Source of the DNA: Histomonas meleagridis | Taxonomy: Eukaryota > Parabasalia > Tritrichomonadida > Dientamoebidae | DNA length: 64,000 bases | Reading direction: 5' to 3' | NCBI GenBank assembly: GCA_020186115.1 | Contig: WSYJ01000033.1 | Coordinates: forward strand, 417,983-481,982 | In this document: positions 43,551 to 54,350 of the stretch, in pieces | Position numbering within the stretch: position 1 is the first letter of the stretch | Layout: each line of letters starts with the position of its first letter | Made by a program: the position numbers and the translations under genes | Notes under the pieces: model-generated | Database searches by the model: none | What the model saw: only the letters and a program-made list of their open reading frames with translations | Told to the model about the DNA's origin: nothing

Positions 43551-45243
43551 GAAGAGCTATGTTGTTTTTTGAACGAAAAATAGAAATTTGTTTGAAAAAG
43601 TTTTCAAATTAGGGTTAACCCTTCTCAAAAAAGATATTTCGACAAAGAAACCAATTCATTGATTTTTTCAATAATAGAGTGCGGTTTTTTCAATTGATTT
43701 TGACTCGCTTTTTGAAGTCAATAAATGAGCACAATGACTTGGGAAAAAATAAACCTGCTTGAAATTTTTTGGTTAAATTGTAAGGAAACCATGACAATTA
43801 GTATCGGAATATAAGCAATTAATTTCCTTGAACATTTATGATATTTGAGTTTTTAATTTTCAATCATTCGATTATTCAGAATTATTTATTATTATAACAT
43901 AAACGCACTCACGCTGAGTGCTCCATTTTAAATTAAACAAAATATAACATCTTCATTCAGACAAAGATAAAATTATATTATGATATATGCTAAAATTCTG
44001 AAAAAAATCGATAAATATTGTTTTTTTCGAATATAAATGAAACTATTTATCATGGGATTGATCTTAACAATGATTTTTGTTATGAATTTTGTTATATTTT
44101 CTTTTCGGATAAGACTAATAACATTTGTTATTACACAAAATTTAAGGAAATTAAAAAAATTATAATGAATTCATATATTAGAATACATCGTTCAAAAAAA
44201 AATACGTAATAAGAATAAGAATAAAATCTTTAAGATTTTAAAAATTTAGAATCTGAAAAATCATTATTATTTTCAAGATTTCTTCGAGAAATAAAATATA
44301 TTTGAAAAACACTGCAGATATATAATTGATTACTTAAAATTTCGAGAATTTAACTAGGTTGAACTTTAAGTTTGCTTTAACGGTCTTTCGGCCAACTAAT
44401 ATCACTTTTATATAATCCTATGAAATTAATATTACACATCATACAATCAGGGTGCTGTGGACTGTTCTCTCAACGAAGAGAACATCACATTCGAAATCGT
44501 GCATTTGTAGCTTTTGTTTTCATTTAATCATTTCACGCTTTTTTTGCCGATCCATTTGGTTCAATTTTGAATGAGTGTAAAAATATTTCTATGAATATTT
44601 GAATGTCTGAAACACAGTCATATCTAAACGGTCAGTTTGAAAACCCAATTTTATCGTCTTTTTATAACGAAAGTTTGCGCAAACTTTTTTTTTTTTGAAT
44701 GAATTGAAAAGTTTTGATTGATGCATTCAATCAACACGTAATATTACGTCGTAGACTCCGATTTCATCATAGCATAAGGCATCGTCTTACATGTGCCGAA
44801 ATAGCTGAAGAGCTGCTTCATAAGGCTCTCGGCCTTGTCTGCCGAACCATTTTGAAATGCACATAGAATACTAATAATCTTGGAATGAATTCCAAGAATC
44901 TCGCACCGCCCCAAAAAACTGATGATGACGGTTTATACCTTTCAAAATGGAATTAGCCATTCAATCCGTTGATAGTAAAATTTCAGTTTTTTGAACGTAT
45001 TAATTGTAACCGATCGAAAAGTGCTGCTTACTTTTCACAACATATAATGTTGAAAGGAGTCATATAAAAGGAGATTTGTCCATGATATGCAATGCTCATG
45101 TGAGGTAGAAAACGAAGAAATATTGATTCGATATTTTTCTTCCTGTTATTTCTAATCTTGTAAAAAAGTGACGATGACATTTTTTGGAGCACCCCAACTC
45201 GATTTTGAAATTCAGAGTGTGTACGTTTATATTTTAGGATTTA
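43551..45243. other. long intergenic region with structured patches
   Basis: A perfect 7-bp hairpin (GTTCTCT, loop CAACGA, AGAGAAC) lies at 44464-44483 and a 9-bp inverted repeat (TCTTGGAAT GA ATTCCAAGA) at 44878-44897. The reverse strand from about 44935 to 44744 is open for about 60 codons without an early ATG, is GC-richer than its surroundings and is not recognised. TAACGGTC occurs at 44378 and TAAACGGTC at 44624. This could be a small RNA locus or the relic of a gene. Confidence 0.35.
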
Positions 45244-47805
45244 ATGGGAGAGGTAGTTGAAACCGAAAAGATACTTTCATATTCATTTCCAATTGATGAA
45301 AAAATAACAGAAGAAATGAGACTCTCTGGGATTAATTTAAGAAATAAATTGATGAGTTCTTTGGAAGGGTTATCATGGTTTATTACCAATTTCAATAGTT
45401 TCACACTACAAACTTCATACTACTGTTCATTTATATGTGCCATAAGGCGTCTTGTGCATCATTCATATGAAATAACAAATGATCATTATCCCATAATTCA
45501 GACTTTTTTATTCGTAACAGCGACTCAAAATATCTCAAAATATTCACCAGAAACTCTTGAACAGTTATCCATTGCACAAGCAAATTTTGCTATCTTAACT
45601 TTTCCACAACAATGGAATGGATTTTTTGAAGCTGTAAATCAGTTTCCTGATATTCTTAAAGTGAAAACTCTTATGCATTTTTTCAAGCTTCTTGTCATTC
45701 CCACTCCTCATCTTCTTTCTCAAAACAAACTGATCAAGAATTTCCTAATTCAATCACAAATACTTCCCAACATTTATCAATTAGCAATAAATGGCATTAC
45801 AAATGGCTTTTCAGATTCTTATTTGATTCTTGCTTATTTATGTCGTTGGGCTGATATTTCATGGGTTCAAAATGTTTCCAATATTCAAACGATTTGTAAT
45901 TATGTTAATGATTCGAATAAAGCCATTGGACTTTTAAACATATATAGTTCATTGATGTATCGCTCAATACCACGTGAAGAAAAAGCTGTTTTAGCAACAC
46001 AACTCCAAATTATACCACTCATTACACAGATATGCCAAACATTTGGACAAGATCAAAATGTCCTTATTTATGGTGCACGAGCCACTCAAGCTGGTGGATA
46101 TTCATTTATAGGCACCGAGTTATCACAAGAATTCCTTAAACTTTCGCTTCTCTTTTTGCAAATGCCTAACGAAGAAGTTTCTCGATGCGTTTTAGGATTT
46201 ATATATACATTTGCATTAAATGTTCCCGAAAGTGTTAATGTAATTATGCCGAGTATATTACAACGAATAATGATAACATACAACACTACACAATATCAAC
46301 CAACAAGTAATTTTTTAAATCAACTTAATCGAATCATTTTAATTTATCTTGAACAAAACACAGAAATTGTCTTACAAATATTACTTGCGTTTTCACGACA
46401 AAGTAATATGCTCGAAGATACACTAAGAGCTTCAACATTTTTGGAAATATTATATGAAATATTACTAAAAAAAATTAATGTTCCATATTTCGCAGAATGT
46501 TTTGGCTTTTTTACTCCTTTATTTAATGTTCACCCACCAATTAATAATGAACAGTTTTATGTAATGTATAATTTCCTTAAATTAACTTTAGCATTTCAAG
46601 AAAAAGATCAACGATTTCAAAACCAATATAACAATGAAATATTTAACTCATTAATGGAATTTTCTTTGGCTGATCAAATACATGAAAATGCAAGAAAGTT
46701 ATTTGCGAATTTATTAAAGCAATTTGCAATTAGAAGAGCAAAAAGAATCGCCGTCAATGAAGAAATTATTAGCAGATTAATGTCCGTAATGAATAACAAC
46801 TATACAGTTATAGCAGCACGATTAACATACGGATTATATGAAGCAAAGCTAAAACCTGTGCTCTATGAATGCATTGATAATCTTGTAGCAAATATTCAAA
46901 ATGCAGATAATCATCAAAGTATTGAACTTTTACTCAATTTTATGTCCAACATTGATACTTCAGTTGTCGCTGATAAAGTTATTCCTTTGATTTCCCAATT
47001 AATTCCAAAATGTCAAAACGATGACGAATTGCTAAGTTTATTAATCAGATGTATAAACGTTTTTACGCCGAACGGTTTTCAGCTGTTTCTATCGGTAATT
47101 CAATTTATTTGTGGAAGGAATTCAATTTCGGCGGTTTGTGAAGTGGCAACAAAATTTATTTACATCTCAAAAAACAAAAAAGTGCCAAACTTTGAGTCAA
47201 ACTATGAATGGATTTTGAAATTACTCGAAGTTATTACAAACTTATTCTTTGTTTCTCTTGCAGAAACTATGTCTATGCCTTGTTCACAAGACATAGAAAT
47301 AGCCGAAGCAACAACAATGGTAAGATTTGTATATCAATTTTACATGCAGAGTGTGGAAATTTTTCAACATCAAATTGATTTGTTTATAAAAATTCTTGAA
47401 AATACAAAAGAGTTGTTGTTACGGAGATATGATAATCCAGATATTCTATATTATATATTTCTATTTTTACAGTGTTCATATATGCTAAATGCAGATTTAA
47501 TAATTCAGGAGTTTACACCAATTTCATTCAATTTTTTGCTATCGTCTGCTTTCGACCCAACAAAAGTAAAATATCAAAGATTGTTGGTAGCGGTAGCTAA
47601 TTTTCATATTCCTTTGTCAAAGAAAAATTATGGTTTATTTTCAAACTTGTTGTCTCAAACCTTACAATCTCTTGGAGCTTCAGAAGAATTTTGCTCAAAT
47701 TACCAAAAAGTTCTTGAGGCTGATGCACGAAATGTGCCAATACTTTTAAAAAATCTTTCGGCTGAATTGTTTGTAATAAGAAACGGAAATACGTGGATTG
47801 AATAA
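45244..47805 (+). CDS. exportin-T-like karyopherin
   Basis: An 853-residue helical-repeat protein. An Xpo1-type segment appears near residue 115 (ANFAILTFPQQWNGFFEAV, matching the F-P-x-x-W-x-x-F-F pattern of exportins). LILAYLCRWADISWV resembles the exportin-T region in which a conserved W-I/V follows the helix, and ELSQEFLKLSLLFLQMPNEEVS follows in the mid-part. Exportin-T (Los1) carries mature tRNA out of the nucleus with RanGTP. Length is close to that family, about 950 residues. Other exportins (XPO4 or XPO7 type) remain possible. Confidence 0.55.
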   Translation: MGEVVETEKILSYSFPIDEKITEEMRLSGINLRNKLMSSLEGLSWFITNFNSFTLQTSYYCSFICAIRRLVHHSYEITNDHYPIIQTFLFVTATQNISKYSPETLEQLSIAQANFAILTFPQQWNGFFEAVNQFPDILKVKTLMHFFKLLVIPTPHLLSQNKLIKNFLIQSQILPNIYQLAINGITNGFSDSYLILAYLCRWADISWVQNVSNIQTICNYVNDSNKAIGLLNIYSSLMYRSIPREEKAVLATQLQIIPLITQICQTFGQDQNVLIYGARATQAGGYSFIGTELSQEFLKLSLLFLQMPNEEVSRCVLGFIYTFALNVPESVNVIMPSILQRIMITYNTTQYQPTSNFLNQLNRIILIYLEQNTEIVLQILLAFSRQSNMLEDTLRASTFLEILYEILLKKINVPYFAECFGFFTPLFNVHPPINNEQFYVMYNFLKLTLAFQEKDQRFQNQYNNEIFNSLMEFSLADQIHENARKLFANLLKQFAIRRAKRIAVNEEIISRLMSVMNNNYTVIAARLTYGLYEAKLKPVLYECIDNLVANIQNADNHQSIELLLNFMSNIDTSVVADKVIPLISQLIPKCQNDDELLSLLIRCINVFTPNGFQLFLSVIQFICGRNSISAVCEVATKFIYISKNKKVPNFESNYEWILKLLEVITNLFFVSLAETMSMPCSQDIEIAEATTMVRFVYQFYMQSVEIFQHQIDLFIKILENTKELLLRRYDNPDILYYIFLFLQCSYMLNADLIIQEFTPISFNFLLSSAFDPTKVKYQRLLVAVANFHIPLSKKNYGLFSNLLSQTLQSLGASEEFCSNYQKVLEADARNVPILLKNLSAELFVIRNGNTWIE

Positions 47806-48859
47806 ACGTTTTGAATTGTCTTACATTTATGTCTAAAGAAGTTTTTATTTTATATGTACAAATAATTTTAGATATGTTTTGAGATTGTTTTGCGATATTT
47901 GGGAAAATTTGTGTTAACTATGAAAATTGTTTCCTAAGACAAATAAATGATATACTGCTTTTTGTGCAATTTTAGAATTTTGTGTTAAAAATGATCATTG
48001 TCATTAATAGGGAAATAATGCAAAAATAAATAAATATTGTTATTTTTAATTTGAATTCTTTTATTATAAAAATTATATTACATATGTAATATATTCTATT
48101 AATTTGATATTTTAATACAAAAAAACAATCTTTAAAATAGCAATTTATTGTTTTTAACGTTTTTCAAGTAATACTAATAAAAATAAGAAAAAAACCCTTA
48201 AATGTTACAATATTCACGAAAAAGATTGAAAAATCTTCATGATATATGAATATATTGAATACTAATCATCATAAAAAAATCAATTTATTTTTCATATTTT
48301 TATTTAGTGCAAATGCACTTTTTCTTATATCATTTATTTTATTTAAATATTCATAAAAATTAATAACTCAAACCTTGAATAAAACTATATGATAATCAAG
48401 ATATCTAATGATAAATTCGATTATTCCAAACCAATTTGTCAATAGGCCCAAAGCAAACTGTGATGTCACCGTTGCACTTTTCGATCGACCTTCACAGAAC
48501 TGTGTTCAAAAAGTGGAATCGCTACTGATTTTTTTTCGCCAGTTCACATTTTTTAACTTTCAAAAGTTCTTTTTTGAATTGATACTGATCGGAATTTTAA
48601 TATCTTACTAAACATCCATTGTGTGTAAATTATTTCAAAACACATAAACAACAAGACCTGGGGCTAGACCCAAAACCACATATCAATATTAAGCTAAAAA
48701 CTACATCACAAAAATTCAACTGGTAAAATATTTCACAATTTATATGGAAATTTATTTACAATATACATTGAATCAAATAATGAAATTTATGTAAAATATA
48801 CCAAATATCTTTGGCACACAGTTTATAAAATCACTTTATTTCCGTTAATTTTTTATATT
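47806..48859. other. intergenic, nothing recognised
   Basis: About 1.05 kb between the convergent 3' ends of the exportin-like and IQ-motif genes. AT-rich, with no supported features. Confidence 0.5.
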
Positions 48860-49504
48860 TTACTTATTTTGATTCAGATTTGGCACAACAATTTTTGCTT
48901 TGTTTACACTTCGTATGAAGTTTTCAATTGCTGGCATTGCATCAGCGTCTTTTGTGAACGATGGTGGTTGGAAAATTGATGGAATTGCAGCTGTTGATAC
49001 AAGATAATGCTGATGTAATGCGCTTGCTTCTTGTCTTTTCTTATCTCTTTCATATTTAGCTTGCTTTTGCTCTTCATTTGTACGAACATAATACGCGTCC
49101 AACTCGCGACGCATTTTTGAATTTGCTTCTGAAATGTTTTGAAGATATTTTTGTTGTTTGTAAAAATCAAATATATGTTTCCGGCTCTCATAGCCCCTCC
49201 AGCATCTTTGTATTTTTGTTGCCATTGTGTTAAAATACTTCATTCTTTCATCTCTATTCTTTTCAACAAGCAAACATTTAAATAATCTTTGTGCTTGATG
49301 CTTACGAAATGCGCATTGAATTATAGTTGCCATTTTATTTTGATATTTGATATTTTGTATATTTTCAAATCTTCTGAAACATCTCTGGATTTTTATTGAT
49401 GCTTCATACTCTTCTTCTCGATGTTTTTCTGCAGTTTCAATCATGTCAAAATATTTATCTGTAATGTTCTTCCTTTCGTTGTATATTTTCGCGAAAGAAG
49501 CCAT
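48860..49504 (-). CDS. SPATA17: SPATA17-like IQ-motif protein
   Basis: 214 residues from the ATG complemented at 49502-49504; the frame upstream opens only at GTG. Three IQ motifs are visible: IKIQRCFRRFENIQ, ATIIQCAFRKHQAQR and ATKIQRCWRGYESRKH. After these a charged helix leads to HYLVSTAAIPSIFQPP, which matches the H-Y-L-x-S-T-x-x-I-P-G-I-x-x-P segment that is specific to SPATA17. IQ motifs bind calmodulin-like proteins, and SPATA17 orthologues are axonemal. In a flagellated protist this is a likely flagellar protein. No other flagellar gene is adjacent. Confidence 0.8.
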   Translation of the reverse strand: MASFAKIYNERKNITDKYFDMIETAEKHREEEYEASIKIQRCFRRFENIQNIKYQNKMATIIQCAFRKHQAQRLFKCLLVEKNRDERMKYFNTMATKIQRCWRGYESRKHIFDFYKQQKYLQNISEANSKMRRELDAYYVRTNEEQKQAKYERDKKRQEASALHQHYLVSTAAIPSIFQPPSFTKDADAMPAIENFIRSVNKAKIVVPNLNQNK

Positions 49505-49788
49505 TGAGTTGAAACGTTTCTTTGATTCAGCCACATTTCATAAATCACTCAAAAAATGAACATTCACACACAACAGAGAATTCAAATCATGCATGTAAAC
49601 TTATCAAATTTCGGATGTAATTGAATGATCATTCGGTTTAAAATTTTGATTCAACCAATTTTTACAACACAAAAGAGATACTTTTTCCGATCAAAAGAGC
49701 GATACAAAGAACAACGTCCAGACAAATAAACGGTTGCGTATAAACGCAGAAACAAGAAAATATACTCAAAAGAAAAATGAAAATCATT

Positions 49789-50560
49789 TCAAATGACCAG
49801 AATGTTTATGCAATGTCTGTACTTGACTTTCAACGGCTGCAGGTGATTTTTTGTTTTCGAGTTGATCAACTTACTGATAATCAGCAACAATATTTGAGGT
49901 TGGATGTACGGTGACTTCGCTGGTGATACGCAGGATGAGTTTCCTGGAGAAGCATATGGGGAAAGTTGTTCTTGATTATTATTTTGAATTTCTGCTTCAA
50001 TGGCCAAAAAAATGTGTCATAACAATAATCAACTTTCAAAACAAAATCAACTGGATAAAATGGATGTAAACTCGTATAATTAGGAAACATTTGACTTAAA
50101 ACTAATAAGTTTCGAAATCCTCTTTTTTCATCATCTGTAAGTTTAGTAATTTCTTTGTTAGAAGCATTTCTGGTTGAGACATTGAAATTTCGTTAATGAT
50201 ATTTTGGAAATCTATGTAAGAATTTGTGTACTTTATCAATAGCTGAATAAATTCATTTTCTCTATTAGGATCTTGATTGGCTATGGGTCCACAAAGCATT
50301 GATATAGTTTTTACTATTTCTTCAATTTATTTTTTAATTTCTTCATCTTGAATCAAATTTTGAGGATTAGATTGCGGTAACAGTTTTTGATATAGTTAAC
50401 CCCTAACGATAGGAGTTGAATAAGTGTCACTTTTAGAAGGATCTCTTGTAAATGAAGTCATAATAAAATAACAATTAGGATCAAAAAAATTTACTAAACA
50501 TCTGGACATGAAGAATATTTGGTTTAATTTTAATTAGACACTTTCAAACGGGGGAAATCG
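49789..50560 (-). pseudogene. unrecognised gene, broken, adjoining the palindrome
   Basis: The reverse strand reads MSRCLVNFFDPNCYFI, STPIVRG, TAA, LYQKLLPQSNPQN, DEEIKK, TAA, IEEIVKTISMLCGPIA in one frame. It then shifts phase to TDDEKRGFRNLLVLSQMFPN and HPFYPVDFVLKVDYC, and shifts again near 50000 to a polar tail (SPYASPGNSSCVSPAKS). The amino-acid quality on both sides of each break is good, so this was one protein. I do not recognise it. Its first 36 codons are shared with copy 1 and the right arm. Confidence 0.55.
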
Positions 50561-50952
50561 TGCCATATTGCAACGATTATTTTTCATATCATAATTCCTT
50601 AGAAGTACAAAAGTGCTACTTTTTATAGAATAAACCAAACAATTTCCAATTGGAAATCTTATCGTTCAGTTTTAACTAAGTCTGTTGTTATATTTGAATA
50701 ACGCCGATCATTTCCATGTACTGAAATATAGCAACGATAGCTATCAAATATGGCAACAAACGTAGTCAAATATCGGAGTTCGTTAAATGAAGAATTTATA
50801 TTCATGGAAAATTTTTAACAAACTGCATCGGAAGTTGAAATTCAAAACGAAAATGTATAAAATATCTATAAAAGGGGTAAAGAGAAATATTATTGTTGTT
50901 TAAATCTTTGTTGATGAAATGGTCACTTCCAAAAACCATCGGGCAACTAAAC

Positions 50953-50963
50953 CAGTGCCACTG
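50953..50963. other. CAGTGCCACTG, candidate hAT terminus
   Basis: This short palindrome begins CAGTGCCACTGGGTTGGG and is present in all copies, for example its complement near 19722-19732. hAT elements commonly begin CAGTG or CAGGG, so it may be the outer end of the hAT-like element. The other terminus is not visible because the coding region is interrupted at 54171. Confidence 0.3.
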
Positions 50964-51054
50964 GGTTGGGAATCGTTAAAAATCGATGAAACGGTTTGCT
51001 TTTAATGATAAAAAATCGATAAATAACCGTATTATCGTTCGATATTCGATTATA

Positions 51055-52514
51055 CCATTTTTCACATCATGTTGGCCATTTTCCGTGTCAGAATGGCCAA
51101 CCGTTTTCTATCATAAATCTTAAAATTCAAGATTTAAGAAACCGAATTTTTTTTTGAGTGAAGCATCTTTTAAATTCTATGTTGTAAAATGTTGTATTTG
51201 TTTATTATTTTAAGATGTGTATGCCTAGATATATACCTCGTGTCAAAGATTTAGAGGCTTTAACAAAAACAATTGTGAATGGTGAAGATCTTAATGTAGT
51301 AGGATCAGCTCTTGGAATGTCTTCAAGGACAATTAGAAGAAGAACTCACCAAATTATGGAGAATAATTTTAATTGTCCACCAATTTTAAATAGAAGATGT
51401 TCTCATCATCAAATCGTTACTCCTGAAATGGAAGAATTTATTATAAATTATGTGGGATAAAACAGCGCATCAACACTTCTCGAAATCAAAAATGCTTTAT
51501 TAGAACAGTTTGAAATACCAAATGATCAAATATCTTTATCTATAATTCACTGTCATTTGAATGGAAATTTTGTTTTTTTATGAAAAGCTTCGCTATGTTT
51601 CTGCAAATGCAAATACACCAGAAATAATTCAACAGCGAGTAAATTATTTAAATCAATTGACAAATTTATCAGAGAGTATTCAACAAATTTACATTGATGA
51701 ATCAAATTTTACAATTTTGACAAGAAGAAATATGGGAAGATCTAAATTTGGAAGAAGAGCAGTTCAATCATCATTAATCGATGGATGTAGAAAAATCAAT
51801 ATTTTAGCAGCTGTTAGTCCAAATTATGGTTGGGTATACCATGAAACTGAAACAAATAATGTTGATGCAATTCAATTTGAAGAATATTTTAAAAATTTGA
51901 TTAATGATTTAATAACAAAATAACCAAATCAAAAATTTGTCTTAATTTTAGATAATTATTCAATTCATTGACAATATGAACTACTTAAATTATGCCAAGA
52001 AGCTCAGTTTGTACTTTTATTTCTACCACCATATTCCCCATATCTTAATTTAATTGAAAGATGTTTAAGTCAAATTAGAGCATATGTAAAAAGATATTTA
52101 CATGACAAAAATCAAATACTTCTAGGTACGATTAATCTTCCTTTTGGGAAAAATGGAGTTGTTCGGTTTCAGGTTCTTGAAGAAGCAATAAATGATGCAA
52201 TTCAAAATGTTACAAGGGAAAATGTACAAAATTATTTGAATAATTCATACAAATTTTATCCTATGATATTTCAAATGATACCAATCATAATTGAATAAAT
52301 ACTCTTTTTAATTATTTATATTATTTTATATTAAAAAAATTAAAATGTACATATAAGAAATATCGATATTTTATGGAACACAACATTTTACAACATAAAA
52401 TTTGAAAGATGCTTCACTCAAAAAAAATTCGGTTTAATCTTGAATTTTAAGATTCACCATTAGAAACGGTTGGCCATATTGAAACGGAAAATGGCCAACA
52501 TGATGTGAAAATGG
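51055..52514 (+). mobile_element. Tc1/IS630-like DDE transposon, copy 2
   Basis: Flanked by TATA on each side. Inverted repeats of about 140 bp start CCATTTTTCACATCATGTTG and end with the complement. The transposase runs 51215-52298 with the same frame broken by TAA at 51458-51460, a frameshift near 51565, a TAA at 51921-51923 and a TGA after DNYSIH. Motifs are a helix-turn-helix (SALGMSSRTIRRR), YIDESNFT, LILDNYSIH and LPPYSPYLNLIER. The second aspartate and the glutamate are 34 residues apart (DD34E), the Tc1 spacing. Confidence 0.88.
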
Positions 52515-52718
52515 TATAATCGGCTTTCGATTAATCGATCAAATTCAATAAACGGTTTTTTCGATTTAACATCAATAAAAACCGTTTATTTAACGATATC
52601 AATCGATCTTATCGATAAATTAACGGTTCTGGTCGATTAAAAATCATTCAAAGATCTCGTTTTCGAAATTGTGATAAGAAGAATATAAATATTGCCCTTA
52701 TTGATCTCACTTTTATCA

Positions 52719-54170
52719 ATGATAAATAGTTATAAGCATTTCTCTCAAGCAGCAGACCTATCAATTGACCTAGAAATTACAAATCATCCGCATTCGATTA
52801 TTATAAATGGTTGGTCAAGAAACCTAAAATATCCATTCATTATTGTTCCAATCACAAACATAGAAACGATCCCTTTAACAATTGATACTTCTTATTTTTA
52901 TTGTACACGGTGCAATTCATGGTATTCAATGAATGCCACAATTGGAAACTTAAACAATCACATCAAACATAAACACCATGAACTTATCGAAGAACAATTA
53001 GAACTATCTAACAATGAAAGAAATCGATTATTCAGATTATTCATATTAACATCTGGATTACCGTTCAGAATTTTAGATAATGATATTATTGCACAACTGT
53101 TTCCAGGTATACATACACGAAAAGATCTTGCATCATTCTGCTCTTCTACAGCTGATACAATCAGGAATATAATGGGCTCAAGATTACCTCATGCTTAGAA
53201 AATCTGTCTTTCAATGGATGAATGGAATGACAAAATGTGCAAAAAATTTCTAGGTATTCAAGTACACTGTCGATTCCCAGGAAATTATAACATTTATACT
53301 TTGAATCTTGTACCAATTGAAGAAATGCATGCTACAGCTCAAGTACTATCAAATATCACAAAGGAATGCCTTAGCCAATATAATATTGAAAATGATCAAA
53401 TAGCAGATATGGTTAGTGACTCAGCGCCTGAGATGAAAGCTACGAGTGATATGCTTCAACTGTCATATATTGAATCTTATATTACAAGATTTTATTACAG
53501 CTGCAGGTAATGCATTTGATGACATCAAAGAGATGCAAAGAGATCTTGGAAGTAGTACAGTGTTTAGGGCAGTTCTGTAAAATAATGAATGGATCTCATG
53601 TAATATCTATTCCATCTTATACAGAAACTAGATGGTATAGTATTTATTCAATGGTTAAAGCAGTTAATACTATGCAACCATTAATAATACAATTTCTCAC
53701 AAGTAATGGTACAGCACCTCCTCCAGATGATTTCTGGGATAAAACAAAAGCACTACTAAGTGTACTATAGGGATTCGAAAAAGTATCATTAAACTTAGAA
53801 AGAGATTGTTATGGATCGAGATCATTCGTGATACAATCTTTTCGATTCATCAGTGATCTTGTTCATCAGCTGAATATTCATCCTGAATGGAGGGATGCAG
53901 TGAAAGCATTCGATCAATCGATGATATTATAGTGGGAAATGACCTATGAAAAATATCGTCTGGATTTATAATTAGCACTTGGATTAAATCCATCGCTTCA
54001 TTATGCATCACTAAGGAATGACGAAATTGATGAGGTTGATAGATATATTAGATCTAAGATAAATAGCTCAACCAATCGGCCGATTCAAAAAAATGAAAAT
54101 CAAAATGTATTTACTTATAACTTTAGCACTTGGCAATCAATGAACATTCCAGGAAATGAACAGAACCAAG
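52719..54170 (+). pseudogene. hAT-like transposase, copy 2, interrupted by helicase element
   Basis: The ATG is at 52719. The zinc finger (FYCTRCNS ... HIKHKHHE) and hAT motifs (SDSAPEMKA, ETRWYSIYSM) are readable. The same TAG as in copy 1 ends the first part at 53196-53198. A 20-bp deletion near 53460 removes the CYCH motif and shifts the frame; an extra G near 53571 shifts it again. More in-frame stops follow (TAG at 53768-53770, then TAG and TAA). Coding similarity ends at about 54170, where an (AC)n tract and the 45-nt hairpin begin, inside the frame of NEQNQD. Confidence 0.8.
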
Positions 54171-54184
54171 ACACACACACACAC

Positions 54185-54229
54185 AGCGCTATGTGAGCTT
54201 CGTGCTACGCACTCGCTCCCACTCGCGCT
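54185..54229. repeat. GC-rich 45-nt hairpin, copy H1
   Basis: AGCGC pairs with GCGCT at the ends, GTGAGC with GCTC-C-CAC, and GTGC with GCAC around a TAC loop. It is preceded by an (AC)7 tract at 54171-54184 and followed by ACATAAA. It is one of the most GC-rich spots in the window and marks the left boundary of the helicase element. Confidence 0.85.
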
Positions 54230-54350
54230 ACATAAACTAAAGGATGAACGGCTAAAATCGATTGAATTCTCATAAATCGGTTGGTTTTGATTGAAAGTAA
54301 TAAAATATATTTAAATTCATGATGACATTTATATTTAAAATGTGTGAGGC

